A stretch of 64,000 bases of DNA from Bacillus sp. B-jedd (lineage in GTDB: Bacteria > Bacillota > Bacilli > Bacillales > Cytobacillaceae), in contig NZ_CCXR01000001.1 in assembly GCF_000821085.1 (NCBI RefSeq), positions 4,408,001-4,472,000 on the forward strand. Reading direction: 5' to 3'. Of the stretch, positions 23,779 to 32,325 are shown piece after piece (the first letter of the stretch is position 1; each line of letters begins with the position of its first letter). The notes beneath the pieces were generated by a model. That model was not told the origin of the DNA, made no database searches, and saw nothing but the letters and a program-made list of their open reading frames with translations. Both the position numbers and the translations under genes were made by a program.

Positions 23779-24042
23779 ATGCCAAAAACACTTGCCGATA
23801 TTAAGAAGGCTCTAGATTCAAATTTGGGTAAAAGACTTCTGCTTAAGGCCAATGGAGGACGCAGGAAGACGATCGAGCGTTCAGGAGTGCTTGCAGAGAC
23901 TTACCCATCTGTATTTGTTATTGAACTGGATCAGGAAGAAAATGCATTTGAACGTGTTTCTTACAGCTATGCAGATGTACTCACAGAAACAGTGGAAATC
24001 ACCTTTTATGAAGAAGCAGCAGGACGGGCAGCATTGAGCTAG
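23779..24042 (+). CDS. veg: Veg protein (biofilm-related)
   Basis: An 87-residue highly expressed protein of the Veg family. In B. subtilis Veg stimulates biofilm matrix genes by acting against SinR. The sequence [19 protein letters not shown]...KANGGRRKT is strongly conserved. The start at 23779 has GAGGTGG upstream; an in-frame ATG at 23740 lies inside promoter 2. Two tandem consensus promoters explain expected strong constitutive transcription. Confidence 0.95.
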   Translation: MPKTLADIKKALDSNLGKRLLLKANGGRRKTIERSGVLAETYPSVFVIELDQEENAFERVSYSYADVLTETVEITFYEEAAGRAALS

Positions 24043-24054
24043 ATACAATTATGC

Positions 24055-24084
24055 AGGGCAGCGGACAAGAGGTCCGCTGTTTTT
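24055..24084 (+). terminator. Terminator after veg
   Basis: Stem CAGCGGAC / GTCCGCTG with an AAGAG loop and T5. Confidence 0.9.
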
Positions 24085-24211
24085 GCGTTTTCAAAAGAGT
24101 TTTTCGCTTTTTTTTCAGCTGCCCCGTTTTTTGTCAGGATAAGGCATTATCAAAAATGTCCCTAGCCTGCATACTAAGAATGCCGCATCCGCAGGAAGGG
24201 GTTGTTTTAAC

Positions 24212-24394
24212 TTGGCAAGAAGACGGGGGATCATGTCGGACCGTTTTAAAGAGGAACTTGCAAAGGACCTTGGTTTCTATGATGTCGTTGAGAAAGAAGG
24301 ATGGGGCGGCATCAGGGCACGGGATGCGGGAAACATGGTGAAGCGCGCTATTGAGCTTGCGGAGCAACAGCTGCTGCAAGGACGCGATGGATGA
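24212..24394 (+). CDS. sspF: Small acid-soluble spore protein SspF (alpha/beta-type)
   Basis: A 60-residue alpha/beta-type SASP that coats and protects spore DNA. Signature segments are [27 protein letters not shown], where the GPR protease site lies, and [20 protein letters not shown]. It starts with a TTG at 24212 (RBS GGAAGGGG). A CATACTA at 24170-24176 resembles a sigma-G -10, but no matching -35 was seen. Position between veg and ispE is as in B. subtilis. Confidence 0.93.
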   Translation: MARRRGIMSDRFKEELAKDLGFYDVVEKEGWGGIRARDAGNMVKRAIELAEQQLLQGRDG

Positions 24395-24594
24395 AGCAGC
24401 TTCCTCTGCGCAGGCTTGGAAATATTCTGATTGCGAGCAGAATCGCCTATAAAAAAATCAGCAGGCTGACAGGCGGACAGGCAAGAGACGGCTTTTTCCC
24501 GAAAAGGGAAGAGCATCTTGAAGAGCCAGGGCAAGTCTGGTTTTTGGACGAAAGGAAGCGCGGTAATGAACGGCAGGCCATTCCATTAAAATAA
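24391..24594 (+). CDS. Small ORF behind sspF, unknown
   Basis: A possible 67-residue basic protein starting at an ATG that overlaps the sspF stop by 4 nt (ATGA), a coupling arrangement common in this window. It fills the space up to a strong terminator at 24615. I recognise no family; it has no membrane segment and is rich in Arg, Lys and Glu. B. subtilis has no gene here that I recall. It might be a chance reading frame, as no separate RBS is evident. Confidence 0.4.
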   Translation: MKQLPLRRLGNILIASRIAYKKISRLTGGQARDGFFPKREEHLEEPGQVWFLDERKRGNERQAIPLK

Positions 24595-24614
24595 CACATG
24601 CGGTGCGGCAGGGC

Positions 24615-24652
24615 GGGGACATTACCCCGCCCTTTAAATTTTTGCGCATACT
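24615..24652 (+). terminator. Terminator before ispE
   Basis: AGGGCGGGG / CCCCGCCCT with an ACATTA-type loop, then TTTAAATTTTTG. Confidence 0.85.
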
Positions 24653-24802
24653 TCATTAAACAGGAGTCTTATCCTATTCGATTTGTGGTAAAATAGGACA
24701 AAACTGGCCAACCGGGCGAAAAATGCGTTCCCGGGCACTGGCAACGTTAATTAACTTAGGAAGCGCCCCGCGCTTTTCTTATACAAAAGTAGGTGGACCT
24801 CA

Positions 24803-25669
24803 GTGAAGCTTTTAGTAAAAGCCCCAGCCAAGATAAACCTGTCGCTTGATGTACTGCGCAAACGGCCGGATGGCTATCATGAAGTAGAGATGATCATGAC
24901 AACAATTGACCTGGCCGACCGCCTGGAACTGTCCCACTCGGATGATGGGCACATCAGAATTGTTTCCCAAAACCGTTATGTACCGGACGACCAACGCAAC
25001 CTTGCCTATCAGGCAGCACAGCTTTTAAAGGACCGATTCCAGGTTAAACAGGGCGTAACCATTTCGATTGAAAAAACAATCCCCGTCGCGGCAGGCCTTG
25101 CAGGCGGCAGCAGTGATGCAGCAGCAGCTTTAAGAGGGCTGAATAAATTATGGAATCTGGGCCTTTCCCTTGATGATCTTGCCGAACTGGGATCCGAAAT
25201 CGGCTCAGATGTCTCTTTCTGTGTATACGGAGGTACTGCCCTTGCGACTGGCAGGGGAGAAAAGATTGAGCAATTGCCGGCCCCTCCTACTTGCTGGGTC
25301 ATATTGGCAAAGCCCTTCATCGGAGTATCGACAGCCGATGTCTACAGGAAGCTGGAGCTTCCAGGGATGAACCGTCCTGACACTCAGGGAATGATTGAGG
25401 CGATTCATAATAATGATTATCAGGCTGTTTGCAGAAATGTCGGCAATGTTTTGGAAGACGTTACCTTGAAGCATTATCCTGAAGTAGCACATATAAAGGA
25501 CCAGATGAAAAGGTTTGGGGCGGACGCCGTCCTGATGAGCGGAAGCGGACCGACTGTTTTTGGGCTGGTCAGGCATGATTCGCGCCTTAACAGGATCTAT
25601 AATGGCCTACGGGGCTTCTGCGACCAGGTTTTCGCCGTTCGGATGCTTGGCGAGCGCCATCTTGAATAA
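24803..25669 (+). CDS. ispE: 4-diphosphocytidyl-2-C-methyl-D-erythritol kinase
   Basis: MEP-pathway GHMP kinase that phosphorylates CDP-ME on the route to isoprenoid precursors. The 288-residue protein has the substrate loop [12 protein letters not shown], the GHMP ATP loop [17 protein letters not shown] and the C-terminal motif [12 protein letters not shown]. It begins with GTG at 24803 behind AGGTGG, and the residue pattern matches the B. subtilis start. Confidence 0.96.
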   Translation: MKLLVKAPAKINLSLDVLRKRPDGYHEVEMIMTTIDLADRLELSHSDDGHIRIVSQNRYVPDDQRNLAYQAAQLLKDRFQVKQGVTISIEKTIPVAAGLAGGSSDAAAALRGLNKLWNLGLSLDDLAELGSEIGSDVSFCVYGGTALATGRGEKIEQLPAPPTCWVILAKPFIGVSTADVYRKLELPGMNRPDTQGMIEAIHNNDYQAVCRNVGNVLEDVTLKHYPEVAHIKDQMKRFGADAVLMSGSGPTVFGLVRHDSRLNRIYNGLRGFCDQVFAVRMLGERHLE

Positions 25670-25670
25670 A

Positions 25671-25710
25671 GCCGGACAATTGTGTTACATTAAAGAAAAA
25701 TATTCGGCAT
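25671..25710 (+). promoter_or_regulatory. Possible PurR operator ahead of purR
   Basis: Two inverted half-sites resembling PurBoxes: GCCGGACAAT (25671-25680) and ATATTCGGCAT (25700-25710). Neither is perfect, so an autoregulatory site is only suggested. Confidence 0.3.
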
Positions 25711-25722
25711 TTGGAGGTTTCC

Positions 25723-26544
25723 ATGAAATTTCGGCGCAGTGAACGCTTAATTGATATGACCAATTATTTGCTTGAACGGCCCCGGGAACTGATACCGCTT
25801 ACATTTTTCGCGGATCGGTATTCCTCCGCGAAATCATCAATTAGCGAGGATCTTGGGATTATTAAGGAGATTTTTGAAAACAGGGGTGTGGGAACCCTGC
25901 AGACAGTACCGGGAGCCGCTGGCGGCGTCAGGTTCCTAGTGAAGATCGGTGAAGATCAGGCAAAGGCCTTTATCGAGGAGCTTTGCGGACTGATTGCCCG
26001 GCCGGACCGGCTTCTTCCCGGAGGATATTTGTATTTGGCTGATATTCTTGGAGATCCATCCATCGTCCAGACAGCCGGCAAAATTATCGCCTCCGCGTAC
26101 GCTTCGGCCAAAATTGATGTCGTTATGACAATTGCGACGAAGGGCATTCCGCTTGCCTATGCGGTCGCGACACAGCTGAATGTTCCTGTTGTTATCGTTC
26201 GGCGGGACAACAAAGTGACGGAAGGCCCGCAGGTAAGTATTAATTATGTTTCGGGGTCGGCAAAAAGAATCCAGACAATGGTTCTTTCGAAACGGAGCCT
26301 GGCTGAAGGTTCCAGGGTCCTGATTGTCGATGACTTTATGAAAGCCGGCGGTACCGTGACTGGTATGGTGAGCCTGCTGGAGGAATTCAAGGCCTCGGTT
26401 GCCGGAATTGCGGTCCTGGTCGAATCGGAGGAAATTGAAGAACGGCTTGTTGATGAATATATCTCGCTCGTTAAGCTAGCCGATGTGGATGTCAGGGAAA
26501 AGCAGATTAAAGTGATGGAAGGCAATTATTTCAGCAAAAAATGA
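25723..26544 (+). CDS. purR: Purine operon repressor PurR
   Basis: Bacillus-type PurR: an N-terminal winged helix (about 1-75) fused to a phosphoribosyltransferase-fold domain whose PRPP motif VLIVDDFMKAGGT binds the effector PRPP. It represses pur genes and others when PRPP is low. At 273 residues it is close to the B. subtilis length. ATG 25723 follows TTGGAGGTTTCC; an earlier in-frame ATG at 25711 overlaps that RBS. It forms a likely operon with ridA. Confidence 0.95.
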   Translation: MKFRRSERLIDMTNYLLERPRELIPLTFFADRYSSAKSSISEDLGIIKEIFENRGVGTLQTVPGAAGGVRFLVKIGEDQAKAFIEELCGLIARPDRLLPGGYLYLADILGDPSIVQTAGKIIASAYASAKIDVVMTIATKGIPLAYAVATQLNVPVVIVRRDNKVTEGPQVSINYVSGSAKRIQTMVLSKRSLAEGSRVLIVDDFMKAGGTVTGMVSLLEEFKASVAGIAVLVESEEIEERLVDEYISLVKLADVDVREKQIKVMEGNYFSKK

Positions 26545-26559
26545 ACGGGGGAACCTTAA

Positions 26560-26934
26560 GTGAAAAGCATTCATACAGATAAAGCGCCAGCGGCCATCGG
26601 TCCGTATTCACAGGGCATCGTAGTGAATAACATGTTCTACAGCTCAGGCCAGATACCGTTGACGCCTGAAGGCACGCTTGTGGAAGGAGACATCACGGTA
26701 CAGGCGCGCCAGGTGTTTGCCAATCTTGACGCAGTCCTGAAAGCTGCCGGAGCATCTTTTGAAACAGTGGTCAAAACAGTTGTGTTTGTGAAAAACATGG
26801 ATGACTTCGCCGCCCTGAATGAGGTATATGCGGAATATTTCCCTGTACATAAACCAGCAAGATCGACTGTCGAAGTCTCAAGGCTTCCAAAAGACGTACT
26901 TGTCGAAATAGAAGTCGTCGCTCTTGTGAAGTAA
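26560..26934 (+). CDS. ridA: 2-iminobutanoate/2-iminopropanoate deaminase RidA (YabJ)
   Basis: A 124-residue RidA/YjgF enzyme that hydrolyses reactive enamine/imine intermediates. Family motifs are [16 protein letters not shown], and the C-terminal [21 protein letters not shown] with the substrate-binding arginine. It starts with GTG at 26560, 15 nt behind purR, as in the B. subtilis purR-yabJ-spoVG operon. Here a 420-nt repeat now separates it from spoVG. Confidence 0.94.
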   Translation: MKSIHTDKAPAAIGPYSQGIVVNNMFYSSGQIPLTPEGTLVEGDITVQARQVFANLDAVLKAAGASFETVVKTVVFVKNMDDFAALNEVYAEYFPVHKPARSTVEVSRLPKDVLVEIEVVALVK

Positions 26935-26994
26935 GATATCCCCTGGGAGAAAAAGGGCACGAAGAATCCTTACTGACAAGGAAATCCATTTAAG

Positions 26995-27415
26995 ATATAT
27001 AGGGTGAACTTAATAATTACCCTATTTAATTAGAAAAGCTGGTTGATTGGAGCTCAGGCATGTAGACTCCTCGAAAATCCTCAATTATGCTAACGCATAA
27101 TTTCGTGCGAGGATTATTCTTGGAAGCTTTCCTTGTGCTATCACATTTCCTTCGTGCATAGTCCATTCGAAGAAGCTGTTTGTCCTGCGGGATTGAGCAG
27201 CAAGGGGAGACCCCACAGGAGCTTTGCTCCGAGGAGGCTCCTAACTGCTCCTGCGCCAAAGAATATTCGGGGAAGCTTTGTTCAGCTCGTCGCAAATCCA
27301 CGGGAAGCTATTTCAGGCAGCCGCTTTGATGCCCCGCGGAAAGCGAAATGCCCAGAGCGGAAATCAACCACCCCGTATCTGTCGGAATATCAATTTTATT
27401 TCAACCTATATATAT
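26995..27415. repeat. MITE-like interspersed repeat, copy R1 (about 421 nt)
   Basis: Imperfect terminal inverted repeats ATATATAGGGTGAACTTAATAAT (left) and, inverted on the right, ATATATAGGTTGAAATAAAATT. Inside them a second inverted pair, GGTTGATTGGAGC (27041) and GCGGAAATCAACC (27358), bounds the core. The core has a GGGGAGACCCC...GGAGCTTTGCTCC palindromic segment. Related copies lie at 39911-40192 and 61124-61268. No protein gene is credible inside. It separates ridA from spoVG. Confidence 0.8.
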
Positions 27416-27491
27416 AAATTACCTAATTTATACCATATTTATCAAAAGTTCACTAATTTGCCCTAATTTTTCAAAAAAGTCTCAAAATAAA

Positions 27492-27520
27492 GAAGGAAAT
27501 ACAAAACTTGTGACGAATAT
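27492..27520 (+). promoter_or_regulatory. Sigma-H-type promoter of spoVG
   Basis: GAAGGAAAT (27492-27500) fits the sigma-H -35 RnAGGAWWW; an 11-nt spacer leads to GACGAATAT (27512-27520), which fits RnnGAATWW. Confidence 0.75.
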
Positions 27521-27562
27521 AGTACTTAGAATTTATTTTTCACAAGAAAAGGGTGTGAACAA

Positions 27563-27853
27563 ATGGAAGTGACAGACGTAAGATTGCGCCGAGTAAATAC
27601 AGAAGGACGAATGAGAGCGATTGCATCGATAACGCTCGACAATGAATTTGTCGTCCACGATATCCGGGTGATCGATGGCAACAATGGCCTGTTTGTAGCA
27701 ATGCCAAGCAAACGGACTCCTGATGGGGAATTCCGTGACATTGCCCATCCGATCAATTCCGGTACCCGCGGAAAAATTCAGGAAGCAGTTCTGGCTGAGT
27801 ATCACCGTCTTGGTGAATTGGAAGTGGAATTTGAAGAAGCTGGAGCTTCCTAG
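27563..27853 (+). CDS. spoVG: Septation/sporulation regulator SpoVG
   Basis: A 96-residue nucleic-acid-binding protein that affects asymmetric septation, spore cortex formation and, in relatives, virulence genes. The sequence ([36 protein letters not shown]) is near-identical to the family. It is preceded by a sigma-H-type promoter and followed by a terminator, so it is now its own transcription unit. Confidence 0.97.
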   Translation: MEVTDVRLRRVNTEGRMRAIASITLDNEFVVHDIRVIDGNNGLFVAMPSKRTPDGEFRDIAHPINSGTRGKIQEAVLAEYHRLGELEVEFEEAGAS

Positions 27854-27865
27854 GAATATCGCATC

Positions 27866-27899
27866 AAGGGCCTACTTCGAAAGTCAGGCTCTTTTTTTG
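27866..27899 (+). terminator. Terminator after spoVG
   Basis: AGGGCCTACTT / AAGTCAGGCTCT imperfect stem with T7. Confidence 0.8.
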
Positions 27900-27988
27900 T
27901 TTTGCTTAAATTTCTCCCAAAGCCCCTTCATTCCCCGCACTCCACACAATGAAAAATCTGAACAATTCTTAACCATTGCTCCGTTTCC

Positions 27989-28017
27989 TTGAAAAAGCGG
28001 CCCATTTACGTTAATAT
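27989..28017 (+). promoter_or_regulatory. Candidate sigma-A promoter of glmU-prs
   Basis: TTGAAA (27989-27994), 17-nt spacer, TAATAT (28012-28017), 100 nt upstream of glmU. Confidence 0.5.
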
Positions 28018-28117
28018 TTTTAATTGGGTAAAGTTTAATCACAATCAGTCTGGGCATCTATCGGCTTGAGTGCGGGTAGCCATTCTGTAAGATATAAAAG
28101 GATTTGGAGGCATGGCT

Positions 28118-29491
28118 ATGTCAAACCGTTTTGCTGTCATCCTGGCCGCAGGCCAGGGAACACGCATGAAATCTAAGCTCTATAAAGTCTTGCATCCCGT
28201 TTGCGGCAAGCCGATGGTAGAGCATGTTGTTGATGAGATTTCAAAACTATCCATCACTGACATCGTCACAATCGTCGGCCATGGAGCGGAAAAGGTACAG
28301 GCACAGCTGGGAGCCAGAAGTAAATATGCCCTTCAGGAACAGCAGCTTGGAACCGCTCATGCCGTCATGCAGGCAGCGGATGAACTTTCCGGATTGGAAG
28401 GCGTAACCTTAGTGGTGTGCGGTGACACTCCGCTGATTAGGGCAGAGACCATGGAGGCGCTTTTCCGGCACCATTCCGAACAATCTGCAAAAGCAACAAT
28501 CCTCACCGCCCGAATGGAAAACCCTGCCGGTTATGGACGCGTCGTCCGGAACGCGGCCGGGCATGTTGAAAAAATCGTAGAGCATAAGGATGCCAGTGAA
28601 GCAGAACGGGCAATTACAGAAATTAACACCGGCACCTACTGTTTTGATAACAAGGCTCTATTCTCCGCTCTTAATAATGTCTCCAACGAAAACTCTCAGG
28701 GCGAGTATTATCTTCCGGATGTCATTGAGATTCTGAAGAACCAGGGTGAAACGGTTTCGGCTTATCTCACTGAAACTCCCGAGGAAACACTTGGGGTAAA
28801 TGACCGCGTCGCACTTTCGGAAGCAGAGCGGATCATGAGGAAGCGGATCAATGAATCTCATATGAGAAACGGAGTCACATTGATTGATCCCGCAACCACT
28901 TATATCGGCCCGGATGTTGTGATTGGGCAGGATACCGTTCTCTATCCCGGAACAATCATCAGCGGCAGGACTGTTATAGGCCAAGAGTGCAAGATAGGGC
29001 CAAATACGGAAATTGATTCTTGTGAAGTGGGCAACCATACAGTTATAAGGCAATCGGCCGCTTTTAAAAGTTCAATTGGTTCCCATGTCAACATTGGGCC
29101 GTTCGCACATATCCGTCCGGATTCGGCTCTTGGCGATGATGTGAAAATCGGCAACTTTGTTGAAATCAAAAAAGCTGTTATGGGCAACTCGAGCAAAGCT
29201 TCCCATCTAAGCTATATTGGCGATGCGGAAGTTGGCAGCGATGTGAACGTTGGGTGCGGTTCGATAACGGTCAACTATGATGGCAAAAACAAGTTTTTGA
29301 CTAAAATTGAGGATGGGGTATTCATCGGCTGCAATTCAAATCTTGTCGCCCCTGTCACAATTGGCAAAGGCGCCTATGTTGCCGCAGGATCTACCATTAC
29401 CGAAAACGTCCCTCCGGAGGCTTTGTCACTGGCACGGGCCCGGCAGGTAAACAAAGAGAATTACGTTCAAAAACTGAATAGAAAGAAATAA
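28118..29491 (+). CDS. glmU: Bifunctional UDP-GlcNAc pyrophosphorylase / glucosamine-1-P acetyltransferase
   Basis: Makes UDP-N-acetylglucosamine for peptidoglycan and teichoic acids. The 457-residue protein has the nucleotidyltransferase domain (1-230; [11 protein letters not shown] at 9-19, CGDTPL) and a left-handed beta-helix of hexapeptide repeats (about 250-440) with the acetyl-CoA site [12 protein letters not shown]...NYDGKNK. ATG 28118 has GGAGG 8 nt upstream; ATG 28112 is too close to it. It lies directly upstream of prs. Confidence 0.97.
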   Translation: MSNRFAVILAAGQGTRMKSKLYKVLHPVCGKPMVEHVVDEISKLSITDIVTIVGHGAEKVQAQLGARSKYALQEQQLGTAHAVMQAADELSGLEGVTLVVCGDTPLIRAETMEALFRHHSEQSAKATILTARMENPAGYGRVVRNAAGHVEKIVEHKDASEAERAITEINTGTYCFDNKALFSALNNVSNENSQGEYYLPDVIEILKNQGETVSAYLTETPEETLGVNDRVALSEAERIMRKRINESHMRNGVTLIDPATTYIGPDVVIGQDTVLYPGTIISGRTVIGQECKIGPNTEIDSCEVGNHTVIRQSAAFKSSIGSHVNIGPFAHIRPDSALGDDVKIGNFVEIKKAVMGNSSKASHLSYIGDAEVGSDVNVGCGSITVNYDGKNKFLTKIEDGVFIGCNSNLVAPVTIGKGAYVAAGSTITENVPPEALSLARARQVNKENYVQKLNRKK

Positions 29492-29503
29492 TTGGAGGCC
29501 ATC

Positions 29504-30460
29504 ATGTCAAATCAATATCTAGATCCGAAGTTAAAGTTGTTCAGCCTGAACTCGAACTATCAGCTTGCAGATGAAATCGCCAAGGTCATTGGTGTCGAAC
29601 TTGGCAAATGTTCCGTCACCCGTTTCAGCGACGGAGAAATCCAAATCAATATCGAAGAGAGCATCCGGGGCTGTGATGTATATATCATTCAGTCGACCAG
29701 CGCTCCGGTCAATGAAAATATCATGGAATTGCTGATCATGATTGATGCTTTGAAACGGGCTTCCGCAAAAACAATCAATATTGTCATGCCTTATTACGGC
29801 TATGCCCGCCAGGACAGGAAAGCTCGCGCCCGCGAGCCGATTACGGCAAAGCTGGTCGCGAACCTGCTCGAGACTGCCGGTGCGACCCGTGTCATTACGC
29901 TTGATTTGCACGCGCCTCAAATCCAGGGCTTCTTCGATATTCCTATTGACCACCTCATGGGTGTGCCAATTCTTTCGGAACATTTCAGGAACAGGGATCT
30001 AAATGGCGACATCGTCATTGTTTCCCCTGACCATGGCGGAGTAACACGCGCGCGCAGGATGGCTGAACGCCTGAAAGCGCCAATTGCGATCATTGACAAG
30101 CGCAGGCCTAGGCCGAATGTTGCGGAAGTAATGAACATTGTCGGCCATATTGAAGGCAAGGTAGCTATTTTAATTGATGATATTATCGATACAGCAGGTA
30201 CGATCACACTGGCTGCGAATGCGCTTGCCGAAAACGGCGCCTCGGCGGTGTATGCATGCTGCACCCATCCGGTTCTCTCAGGGCCGGCAATCGAACGTAT
30301 CCAGAACTCGAATATTAAAGAGTTGGTTGTGACAAACACGATTGAGTTGAAAGACGAAAAGAAAATAGATAAGATTACTACGCTTTCAGTCGCCCCTCTT
30401 ATTGGCGAAGCCATCATAAGAGTACATGAGGAACAATCTGTAAGCACATTGTTTGATTAA
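29504..30460 (+). CDS. prs: Ribose-phosphate pyrophosphokinase (PRPP synthase)
   Basis: Makes PRPP from ribose-5-phosphate and ATP. The 318-residue class I enzyme has the flexible loop [13 protein letters not shown], the [11 protein letters not shown] region and the PRPP motif [17 protein letters not shown] 29504 follows TTGGAGGCCATC. In an operon with glmU, only 12 nt from its stop. PRPP is also the effector of the nearby PurR. Confidence 0.97.
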   Translation: MSNQYLDPKLKLFSLNSNYQLADEIAKVIGVELGKCSVTRFSDGEIQINIEESIRGCDVYIIQSTSAPVNENIMELLIMIDALKRASAKTINIVMPYYGYARQDRKARAREPITAKLVANLLETAGATRVITLDLHAPQIQGFFDIPIDHLMGVPILSEHFRNRDLNGDIVIVSPDHGGVTRARRMAERLKAPIAIIDKRRPRPNVAEVMNIVGHIEGKVAILIDDIIDTAGTITLAANALAENGASAVYACCTHPVLSGPAIERIQNSNIKELVVTNTIELKDEKKIDKITTLSVAPLIGEAIIRVHEEQSVSTLFD

Positions 30461-30472
30461 AAATCTGTTTGT

Positions 30473-30506
30473 GAGGGTCCTCCGGACGGGCAGGGCCTTT
30501 TTCCTC
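30473..30506 (+). terminator. Terminator after prs
   Basis: Imperfect GC-rich hairpin GGGTCCT...AGGGCC followed by TTTTTCC. Confidence 0.6.
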
Positions 30507-30546
30507 ACGATTTAGCAGGTTTTCGCCTCTTAGATTAATCTAATGC

Positions 30547-30572
30547 GTTTAGACCTACCTCTTTTAGGGCAC
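30547..30572 (+). promoter_or_regulatory. Possible sigma-B promoter of ctc
   Basis: GTTTAG (30547-30552), 14-nt spacer, GGGCAC (30567-30572). B. subtilis ctc is a classic sigma-B gene, but the -10 here departs from GGGWAW. Confidence 0.4.
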
Positions 30573-30616
30573 TTTTTTATAGAGGAACCAAAGAAGAAAA
30601 GGAAGGGGATAAATTC

Positions 30617-31252
30617 ATGAGTACAGTTTTGCAGGCAAAGGACCGCAGCGGAGAGAAAAAGATTTCTGTTAGAAAGTTACGGAGGGAGGGCAATATCCCG
30701 GCTGTCATGTATGGATCCGATGTGGAAAGCACGTCTGTCTATGTCAGCGCGGCCGATTTTGCCAAAACGATCAAGCAAGTCGGAAGGAACGGTGTTTTTT
30801 CCCTTGATGTCGACGGAAATAAACAGGATGTAGTGTTGACTGACTATCAAAAAGATGCCATCAACAATGATATCGTCCATGCGGATTTCCTTGCGGTGGA
30901 CAAGTCGACCAAAATCAATGCCGATGTAAACGTAACACTTGTCGGGGATTCTGCAGGTGTAAGGGATGGAGGCGTTCTGCAGCAGCCGCTTTTCGCGGTC
31001 TCCATCACAAGCACGCCAGCGAATATTCCCCCGATGATTGAAGTTGACATTACTTCCATGCAGGTCGGGGATGTCCTGACGATTGCAGACTTGAACACAG
31101 AAGGCAAATACGAGATTAACCATGAAGCGGATGAAGTTATCGCTTCCATCCTGCCTCCGAAAGTCGAAGAAGAAATCGATACGGGCGAACAGCAGGACGG
31201 TGGAGTTCCTGAGAATGAAGAGGGCAGGGAAACACAGCCTTCCGAAGAATAG
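30617..31252 (+). CDS. ctc: Ribosomal protein L25 / general stress protein Ctc
   Basis: A 211-residue CTC-type L25: an N-terminal 5S-rRNA-binding domain (about 1-95; KKISVRKLRREGNIPAVMYG) and a C-terminal TL5/CTC beta domain (about 100-185), then an acidic tail. It binds 5S rRNA in the ribosome under stress. RBS AAGGAAGGGG precedes the ATG. Confidence 0.94.
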   Translation: MSTVLQAKDRSGEKKISVRKLRREGNIPAVMYGSDVESTSVYVSAADFAKTIKQVGRNGVFSLDVDGNKQDVVLTDYQKDAINNDIVHADFLAVDKSTKINADVNVTLVGDSAGVRDGGVLQQPLFAVSITSTPANIPPMIEVDITSMQVGDVLTIADLNTEGKYEINHEADEVIASILPPKVEEEIDTGEQQDGGVPENEEGRETQPSEE

Positions 31253-31259
31253 TAAACCA

Positions 31260-31289
31260 GACGTAGCCTTAGCAATAAGGTTACGTCTT
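31260..31289 (+). terminator. Terminator after ctc
   Basis: GACGTAGCCTTA / TAAGGTTACGTC stem with a GCAA loop and T4. Confidence 0.8.
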
Positions 31290-31317
31290 TTATCATTTAT
31301 TGAACGGGGGAATAGGA

Positions 31318-31881
31318 GTGAAGTTGATTGTCGGCTTAGGGAATCCCGGCAGGCAGTATGCCGATACGAGGCATAACATCGGTTTTGCCGTCATAGAACG
31401 GCTGGCAGACAAGCTTGGCATTCCGCTTGACCAGGCTAAACATAAAGGGCTGTTCGGATCCGGGTTTTATAAAGGTGAAAAACTTGCTTTGCTCATGCCC
31501 CTTACATATATGAATTTGTCTGGCGAATCAATTCGCGCGGCCATGGATTTTTATAAACTGGAGCCAGAGGACATTGTCGTCATTTATGATGATCTTGATT
31601 TGCCGGTGGGGAAAATCCGGCTTCGCCAAAAGGGAAGCCCCGGGGGGCACAATGGGATTAAATCCACGATTGCCCATCTTGGAACACAGGAGTTCAATCG
31701 GGTCAGGATTGGTATCAGCCGCCCGCCCGCTGGGATGGCTGTAACGGACTATGTTCTGGGCCGTTTCCGGAAAGAAGAAGAACCGTTAATGGCGGAAGCG
31801 GTAGAAAAAAGTGCCGCTGCCTGTGAGGCCTGGTTTGAAAAGCCATTTTTGCAGGTTATGAATGAATTTAACCAGCAATGA
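31318..31881 (+). CDS. pth: Peptidyl-tRNA hydrolase
   Basis: Releases peptides from peptidyl-tRNA that drops off ribosomes (historically spoVC). The 187-residue protein has [15 protein letters not shown] with the catalytic His, [13 protein letters not shown], and YDDLDLP...GGHNGIKS. The GTG at 31318 (RBS GGGGGAATAGGA) gives the N-terminus expected for the family; an ATG at 31300 would add six residues. Confidence 0.95.
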   Translation: MKLIVGLGNPGRQYADTRHNIGFAVIERLADKLGIPLDQAKHKGLFGSGFYKGEKLALLMPLTYMNLSGESIRAAMDFYKLEPEDIVVIYDDLDLPVGKIRLRQKGSPGGHNGIKSTIAHLGTQEFNRVRIGISRPPAGMAVTDYVLGRFRKEEEPLMAEAVEKSAAACEAWFEKPFLQVMNEFNQQ

Positions 31882-31977
31882 TATGAAGTCATAAAAGCAG
31901 GCCCAAAGCTATACGATGAATAAATCAGCCCGTGTGAGCCCATACTGTAGGTATTGACTTCCTCGGGAGGGAATAGA

Positions 31978-32208
31978 GTGGCTATTCATTACGTTTGCCG
32001 CCATTGCGGCACTGTGATTGGCTCGATTGAAATGCCAAAGGCGGATTCGGTCATGCTGGGCCTGAATATTCTAAGCGGCGAGGACCGTGCGGCCATGGTT
32101 TCATATGAGCAAAATGGTGATATACAAGTAAGGTCTATATGTGAGGATTGCCAGGAATCGTTTGATAAGAACCCTAATCTTCACCAATACGATTATTTGA
32201 TTCATTAA
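31978..32208 (+). CDS. fin: Anti-sigma-F factor Fin (YabK)
   Basis: Fin is a 76-residue zinc-ribbon-like protein made in the forespore that inhibits sigma-F and helps the handover to sigma-G. The two CxxC motifs are CRHC (7-10) and CEDC near residue 60, and the C-terminal HQYD(Y/R)LI tail matches B. subtilis. The GTG at 31978 follows GGGAGGGAAT. It sits between pth and mfd as in B. subtilis. Confidence 0.92.
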   Translation: MAIHYVCRHCGTVIGSIEMPKADSVMLGLNILSGEDRAAMVSYEQNGDIQVRSICEDCQESFDKNPNLHQYDYLIH

Positions 32209-32212
32209 TCAG

Positions 32213-32239
32213 GCTTTGGAGAGGTCCAAAGCGTTTTTC
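32213..32239 (+). terminator. Terminator after fin
   Basis: Perfect stem GCTTTGGA / TCCAAAGC, GAGG loop, followed by GTTTTTC. Confidence 0.9.
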
Positions 32240-32325
32240 TGTTTCTAAATGATGGGAGCAACGTGGATGAGTTTAAGAGAAAGATTAAAGACAGCCTGTA
32301 GAAGCGCGGGGAAGGAGGAAATGGA

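Noticed and set aside
24051..24341. Open frame overlapping the veg terminator and sspF
   Set aside because: Covers a strong terminator and runs out of frame through sspF.
27133..27417. Open frame inside repeat R1
   Set aside because: It lies in a non-coding interspersed repeat; the equivalent frame in R2 (39950-40192) differs in length and the element copies are not protein-conserved.
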